A stretch of DNA of 64,000 nt from UBA4416 sp048498515 (GTDB taxonomy: Bacteria; Bacteroidota; Bacteroidia; B-17B0; Aurantibacillaceae). This document shows positions 59,537 through 64,000 of this stretch, one piece after another. The notes beneath the pieces are model-generated. The model saw only the letters and a list, made by a program, of their open reading frames with translations, did not search any database and was not told where the DNA came from. The position numbers were made by a program, and so were the translations under genes. The first letter of the stretch is position 1. Each line of letters starts with the position of its first letter. The stretch spans positions 88,887 through 152,886 of the forward strand of contig JBEHXV010000009.1 in the NCBI GenBank assembly GCA_048498515.1, in the 5' to 3' direction.

Positions 59537-59611
59537 ACTTTAATTTTACATTACCTGGTTACATTTGGTATGCCAAATATTAATTAAAGGTAAAAGATTA
59601 TTTGATTTTCA

Positions 59612-60172
59612 TTATACTTTTCTTTTTGGGTTATCCTTTAAAAAAGAATCCCACCCCGAATACGATTTTTTAGCGCTGCTCAGGCCTGTTTTGTTTTGAA
59701 AATAATGACACACCGCAGCTCCCAGGGCATCGGTCGCATCCAGGTATTTATCGTCGTGCTTAAAGTTCAGCAAATTCTCAAGCATGGCGGCCACCTGTTC
59801 TTTGGAAGCGTTACCATTACCGGTAATGGACATTTTTATTTTTTTTGGCGAATACTCCACCATGGGAATGTTTTTGGAAAGCGCTGCCGCAATGGCTACA
59901 CCCTGCGCACGACCAAGCTTGAGCATAGACTGCACGTTCTTTCCAAAGAAAGGCGCCTCAATAGCCAGTTCATCGGGTTTAAATTCATCAATCAAACCAA
60001 CCACGCGTTCAAATATTTTTTTCAACCTGTCGGCATGTTCATCGTATTTTTCGAGCTTAATAACTCCCAAAGCGAGTAAGGAAAGTTTGTTGTTTTGAAT
60101 GTGCACCAGGCCATAACCCATTACCAACGTGCCGGGGTCAATGCCAAGTATGATTCTGTCGTTAGCTGCCAA
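59612..60172 (-). CDS. ruvC: Crossover junction endodeoxyribonuclease RuvC
   Basis: 186 residues. The acidic catalytic residues sit in GIDPGTLVMGYG, LAIEAPFFGKN and DATDALGAAVCH; the basic segment PKKIKMSITGNGNASKEQVA is conserved. Resolves Holliday junctions with RuvAB. Confidence 0.97.
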   Translation of the reverse strand: MAANDRIILGIDPGTLVMGYGLVHIQNNKLSLLALGVIKLEKYDEHADRLKKIFERVVGLIDEFKPDELAIEAPFFGKNVQSMLKLGRAQGVAIAAALSKNIPMVEYSPKKIKMSITGNGNASKEQVAAMLENLLNFKHDDKYLDATDALGAAVCHYFQNKTGLSSAKKSYSGWDSFLKDNPKRKV

Positions 60173-60202
60173 AATAAAATGTATGAGGACAAATGTAAAA
60201 CA

Positions 60203-60233
60203 AAAAAGCTTCCCTGTTGGAGAAGCTTTTTTG
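60203..60233. terminator. Bidirectional terminator
   Basis: AAAAAAGCTTC (60203-60213) pairs with GAAGCTTTTTT (60223-60233). On the minus strand it follows the T9SS type B gene and separates it from ruvC. Confidence 0.85.
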
Positions 60234-60251
60234 TTATATTAAAAAGTAATG

Positions 60252-62252
60252 TTATCTGAACAACGACAATGAGCCCTGGGAGTTGTAATCTTTCCCGTTA
60301 AAGCCTTTTGCCGTCAGTATATAAAAATACGTACCGTCGGTTGCAGGACTGCCATTATTTAAGGTACCATCCCATCGTTGGCCCGGCGACGTTATTTTAT
60401 ATACAAGCTGACCCCAACGGTTAAAGATATCGCAGTTTAAGGATTCCATACCGGTGCTGCTAATAAAGAAACCATCGTTTACACCATCACCGTTAGGTGA
60501 AAACACATTGGGAATAGTGATGGTTGTTTCGGCATCAACAATAATAATGGCTGATACACTATCAACACAGGTACCATTGCTGGCCACTAACATAACGGTG
60601 TATGTACCCGGCGTGGTATAGGTTGAAGAAGGATCTTGTTGTGTTGAAACACCATTTCCTAAGTTCCAGTTATAGGAAGACGCGCCGGTAGAGGAGTTGG
60701 TAAACGAAACATCCAAAGGTGCCTGGCCTTGTGAAGTACTAGGTGAGAAACTAGCGCTTACTGCCGCCGTGGAAGGAACCACAAAAGTTGTTGAGATACC
60801 GTTTGCAACGCAACCATTCGCGTCAATAATTGATAAACTGTAGGTTCCACCGGCAACGTTAGTCAAAGTTGGTGATGTTTGACCTGCAAGTGGCGTCGAA
60901 CCATTATACCATTGGTATTGAATAGGACTGGTGCCACCGGTAACATTTATTGTACCGCTAACTCCTCCCGATGCAGTACCGCAGGTGGCAGTAGTAGCCG
61001 CCGGGCTTCCGCTGGCATTTGGTGTTGGGTTAATGGTTAAAGTATAATTAGAAGCGTTACCCACACAACCTGTTATAGTATCAACCGGAATAGCGGTAAC
61101 AACACCGGTTTGTTGTACACCTACGCCTGGCGCGGTGTATCCCCCGATATTCCCTGTTCCGTTAGATGCTAAACCGGTGCCCGTATTGGTATTTGCCCAG
61201 TTAACGGTTGCCGAAGGCACTGAAGAGAAACTAACCGCATTAACATTGGTGCCGGCACAAGCCGTTTGGCTGGCAATAGAACTTATGGTTGGCAATGGGT
61301 TTGAGATCACATTAACCGTCACCGTTGTGGTGGCGTGTACGCTATCAGTCACTAAACAAGTATACGTTCCAACACAAAGGTTTGATGCCACCGCTGTGCT
61401 TTGCCCATCGCTCCATGAATATGAATAAGTGCTGATACCATGCAAAGGCGTAATACTTGCCGAGGCCGTACATTGGGTTCCGCAAATAGCGCTTTGCGCC
61501 GCTACAGTAGCTTTTAATGCAGCCCTGTCCAATACCCACGGCGAGAAGGTAGATTGCCCGGTAACGGGACCTACGCTTCCAATACCTGCAGTAACACCCA
61601 AGTTACCTACACCTGCCTGCACATCCCATGATGTGCCGTTCCAGTGCTGTGCTTTGAAGGTATCAACAGGGAACATGGTGGTGTTTTCACTTCCTCTGTA
61701 AGAGAAGGTTAAATCACCAACAACATTGGGTGATTGAATGTCCCAGAAACGATCGATAGCGTTTGCAAGCGAGTCGGTAACACCAATCATGCTGGTCACA
61801 GCCCCCACGTTAGATACATCGGGGTGTGGCATGTTTTGTTGATTGGTGGTCCAGGTTGAAATGTTAAGATCGGAACTGGAAGTAGACGTTTTATTAAACG
61901 TAAATGGAATATAATCGGTTGATGTACCGCCAACGCCAAACGGAAAAACATAATTTCCTGTATTTGAACCTGACACCCATTTAAGGATATTGTATTGGTT
62001 CTCAGAATGAATATGTCCTCCACCCGGACGGATAATAGCAGCAGGGTCGGCCTGGTCAACCACCATATAGATATTACTGGTTGACGTACCGCCATCCATC
62101 ATAATATAAGCTCCATTTAAAACCAGCGCGTTAGTTTGTCCTGTCATTACCTGCTTCCCTAAGGGCAACAGGAACAGGAGCAAAATAACCATTCCTCTCC
62201 ACAAGTGGAGATGAAAAGAGTTATGGATTTTTATTTTCATGATCCTATTCAT
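60252..62252 (-). CDS. T9SS type B surface protein with PKD domain
   Basis: 666 residues. Signal segment (about 10-38), an N-terminal region with a repeated NYVFPFGVGGTSTDYIPFTF-like strand pattern, Ig/SprB-like repeats (e.g. GTSPIQYQWYNGSTPLAG), a PKD domain (about 495-580, SFSPSTSQGQAPLDVSFTNS), and a C-terminal type B sorting domain (IPNVFSPNGDGVNDGFFISS ... FNRWGQLVYK ... YFYILTAKGF). Secreted by T9SS and attached to the surface. The ATG overlaps the stop of the collagen-like gene (TAATG), so the two are coupled. Confidence 0.93.
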   Translation of the reverse strand: MNRIMKIKIHNSFHLHLWRGMVILLLFLLPLGKQVMTGQTNALVLNGAYIMMDGGTSTSNIYMVVDQADPAAIIRPGGGHIHSENQYNILKWVSGSNTGNYVFPFGVGGTSTDYIPFTFNKTSTSSSDLNISTWTTNQQNMPHPDVSNVGAVTSMIGVTDSLANAIDRFWDIQSPNVVGDLTFSYRGSENTTMFPVDTFKAQHWNGTSWDVQAGVGNLGVTAGIGSVGPVTGQSTFSPWVLDRAALKATVAAQSAICGTQCTASASITPLHGISTYSYSWSDGQSTAVASNLCVGTYTCLVTDSVHATTTVTVNVISNPLPTISSIASQTACAGTNVNAVSFSSVPSATVNWANTNTGTGLASNGTGNIGGYTAPGVGVQQTGVVTAIPVDTITGCVGNASNYTLTINPTPNASGSPAATTATCGTASGGVSGTINVTGGTSPIQYQWYNGSTPLAGQTSPTLTNVAGGTYSLSIIDANGCVANGISTTFVVPSTAAVSASFSPSTSQGQAPLDVSFTNSSTGASSYNWNLGNGVSTQQDPSSTYTTPGTYTVMLVASNGTCVDSVSAIIIVDAETTITIPNVFSPNGDGVNDGFFISSTGMESLNCDIFNRWGQLVYKITSPGQRWDGTLNNGSPATDGTYFYILTAKGFNGKDYNSQGSLSLFR

Positions 62253-64000
62253 TAACGGTGTTTAATACCATGGAATCCGCCTGCTGTTGATTCTCTCAGG
62301 AAACTTTGTGAAGGCTCGTTTACAGGTCTGATCGGTGTAGTAAATCTTACCTGGTTACCATCCCACCAGATTGGAGTGGCCTGATCGCTTGTATTGTTAT
62401 CATTGAACATCACACCACGCATGTTGTGATCGAAATCGGAAGTTAGCACCTCAGGAGCAGTAAATAGTTGTTCAGCATCTTTTCGGGTACCGATAGAGAT
62501 CCATGATACTTCCACATTAGAAGTTCCGTTGCCGTTTTCCTTAATGGTAAAACCATTATTGGTTACATTGGTAATGTATACACCGTTAGAGTTTCCTTTA
62601 GGACTTGCTGTAATGACCAGGTCCTGGGTATTGGTAACCGATTGCAGGTAATTATCATCAAAGTACACATGGGCTTCGCCATTCATCATCATCACTTTTC
62701 CGCGGGCATATACATCAGCCGTTGCAGAAGAAGGAACGTAAGTAGCAATGCGCGAACCATCGTCTTTAGTCACTAATTGTGCAATTGGTTTGTTGGTAAA
62801 GGTATAACCGTCTACATACAGGGAATATCTTTCACCTTTGATATGAGAACCATAAACCATACCTCTGGTCCAGCTTCCCATTACACCACCATATACACCC
62901 ATACCAATCATGTTATTTGATTCGCTAGGTGTATAAACGCTACTGCTACCATTAACGTTCGTCATACGACCGGCTGCAACACCAACCTGGTAAGCTGCGC
63001 CAAAACCATAAACGCCATAATCAACACCACCGGCAGAGTAATACCCTAAAGCACCGGCAGCAACGCCAAAATCATCGCCATATACAGCGCCACAACGAAC
63101 AGACGTTGAGCTAAAGGTTCCATAAACTCCAAACGTATAAGCACCGGTGGTCGATGTTACATTTCCCTGAACACCTGTACGGGGACCAGAAGCGGCAAGA
63201 GTTCTAAAGCCTGTTCCAGGGCCAGGGCAACTATTGATACCACGCACTGCAGCTGTGTTAACAGCTGTAGTTGAAGAGGAAGTATTTTCACCCTGTACCG
63301 CCGCAAAAACGGTAGTGTTATTCCCTTGAATTGATCCGTAAACGCCTGCTCCATTAAAAGAAGAATAGCCATTTACCGCCCATGGGAAAGTTGCGTTACC
63401 TACCCCATTCATTAAATCACCTGTAAGAATGGTAGCTGTTGTTCCGATAAAGAACTCCCCTAAATTACTTAAACGCCCGCGAACCGTACCGTTTGTAACA
63501 AGGTCCATATGCTGGTTACTGGATGTACCCAAAAAGCGGGTAGCAGTAGTATTATTTGTAGTTCCAGCAGTAGTGCCCACAAGCCAGGCAGCATTTGTAG
63601 AAGTACTGGTTTGTGGAAGTGTTGTGATAATACTTTGCGTACCATCTGCATTAAAATTGTTTGAAGTAATGCTCCATGTTGGGCCGGCAGGACCAGTAGC
63701 TCCGGTAGGACCCGTTGCACCAGTAGGGCCCGCAGGACCCGTTGCACCTGTAGCTCCGGTTGCGCCTGTGGCACCAACAGAACCTGTAGGACCGGCAGGG
63801 CCTATTGGACCTGTAGCGCCTGTTGCTCCAGTAGGACCAGCAGGACCAGTTGCGCCTGTAGCACCAGCGGTTCCGGCAGGGCCAGTGGCTCCGGTTGCTC
63901 CTGTGGCTCCGGTTGGACCGGCAGGGCCTGTTGCTCCTGTAGCACCGGCTGTTCCGGTTGCTCCTTTACAGTCGAGTGAGTTAAATGAACCATCAGAGTT
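62252..64000 (-). CDS. Collagen-like surface protein, 5' end outside window
   Basis: The frame is open from the window edge to 62252 (582 residues visible). It begins with SDGSFNSLDCKGATGTAGAT, then about 95 residues of Gly-X-Y triplets (GPAGPTGATGATGPIGPAGP), then a large glycine/serine/threonine-rich domain (AWLVGTTAGTTNNTTATRFL, GVYGFGAAYQVGVAAGRMTN) resembling tail-fibre-like proteins, ending GFHGIKHR. No sorting domain is visible at this C-terminus. The stop overlaps the start of the T9SS type B gene by one base. Start and signal peptide are not visible. Confidence 0.85.
   Translation of the reverse strand, partial: NSDGSFNSLDCKGATGTAGATGATGPAGPTGATGATGATGPAGTAGATGATGPAGPTGATGATGPIGPAGPTGSVGATGATGATGATGPAGPTGATGPTGATGPAGPTWSITSNNFNADGTQSIITTLPQTSTSTNAAWLVGTTAGTTNNTTATRFLGTSSNQHMDLVTNGTVRGRLSNLGEFFIGTTATILTGDLMNGVGNATFPWAVNGYSSFNGAGVYGSIQGNNTTVFAAVQGENTSSSTTAVNTAAVRGINSCPGPGTGFRTLAASGPRTGVQGNVTSTTGAYTFGVYGTFSSTSVRCGAVYGDDFGVAAGALGYYSAGGVDYGVYGFGAAYQVGVAAGRMTNVNGSSSVYTPSESNNMIGMGVYGGVMGSWTRGMVYGSHIKGERYSLYVDGYTFTNKPIAQLVTKDDGSRIATYVPSSATADVYARGKVMMMNGEAHVYFDDNYLQSVTNTQDLVITASPKGNSNGVYITNVTNNGFTIKENGNGTSNVEVSWISIGTRKDAEQLFTAPEVLTSDFDHNMRGVMFNDNNTSDQATPIWWDGNQVRFTTPIRPVNEPSQSFLRESTAGGFHGIKHR
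63683..63964 (-). repeat. Collagen-like Gly-X-Y coding repeat
   Basis: About 94 consecutive codons in Gly-X-Y order, mostly GAT, GPA and GPT triplets. The DNA is correspondingly repetitive and may vary in length between strains by slippage. Confidence 0.9.

Noticed and set aside
63683..63964. Short regular repeats that might suggest a CRISPR array or minisatellite
   Set aside because: Repeats are degenerate 9-bp codon triplets without spacers and translate as collagen-like Gly-X-Y.
63469..63993. Pro/Leu/Gln-rich minus-strand frames in the collagen region
   Set aside because: They are out-of-frame readings of the Gly-X-Y repeat; the true frame is continuous from 64000 to 62252.
1..64000. Prophage, integrase, transposase, tRNA or rRNA genes
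   Set aside because: None recognised; the coding sequences are explained by chromosomal families, and the only mobile-looking items are small repeats and the S23-like gene.

Overview
The window is bacterial chromosome from a member of the Bacteroidota. The evidence is several type IX secretion (T9SS) C-terminal sorting domains, SprB and NHL-repeat adhesins, carboxypeptidase-regulatory-like TonB-dependent receptors, two LytS/LytTR pairs, HmuY proteins, and promoters of the Bacteroidota form TTG-N17..23-TAnnTTTG. I cannot name a genus. No rRNA, tRNA, CRISPR array, IS transposase or prophage was seen.

Region 1 (1-20200) is a low-oxygen/redox-stress island. It holds three universal stress proteins, Hsp20, a DoxX-like protein, an MCE/Mla lipid transporter operon with an iron-permease-family protein, a TauE/SafE transporter, an ATP-cone nuclease, a beta-CASP RNase-like hydrolase, a D-2-hydroxyacid dehydrogenase, a LOG-family protein, a nitroreductase, thioredoxin, a YtfI/YtfJ-like pair, an NAD(P)HX repair enzyme and a persulfide-dioxygenase/rhodanese protein. 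The promoters of this island carry TGA-N6-TCA (Crp/Fnr-type) palindromes at two fixed distances from the -7 box, 58.5 bp or 36.5 bp. This points to one regulon, functionally similar to the DosR dormancy regulon of mycobacteria.

Region 2 (20200-25600) centres on a solitary, AT-rich 1184-residue gene. It encodes an N-terminal GTPase-like domain, leucine-rich repeats, a Roc GTPase, a COR-like segment and a C-terminal TIR domain. This NLR-like architecture makes it the best candidate in the window for an undescribed, possibly immune, system. Small secreted proteins flank it.

Region 3 (25600-38100) has a TPR sensor kinase/LytTR regulator operon followed by a large NHL/SprB T9SS adhesin. Both carry the same GTACAT direct repeat (21-bp period) upstream. 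Then come an FMN reductase, a dicarboxylate symporter, an UlaG-like hydrolase and a second LytTR/LytS operon that also contains a LiaF-like membrane protein.

Region 4 (38100-48900) is a heme/iron region: a HmuY lipoprotein, its TonB receptor, a DUF6607-like protein, a T9SS-sorted HmuY-like protein, a LuxR-type regulator, a second TonB receptor, and a divergent DtxR regulator with a clear DtxR-type operator. A ~115-bp dispersed repeat occurs here and, inverted, 12 kb away at 32.4 kb.

Region 5 (48900-64000) is mostly housekeeping (YqgE, PdxH, ureohydrolase, JmjC-like cupin, enoyl-CoA hydratase, PDH E2 and E1-alpha, cytidine deaminase, RuvC) with AT-rich intergenic repeats and a four-helix-bundle gene inside the PDH cluster. 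It ends with a T9SS type B protein coupled to a collagen-like surface protein that runs off the window.
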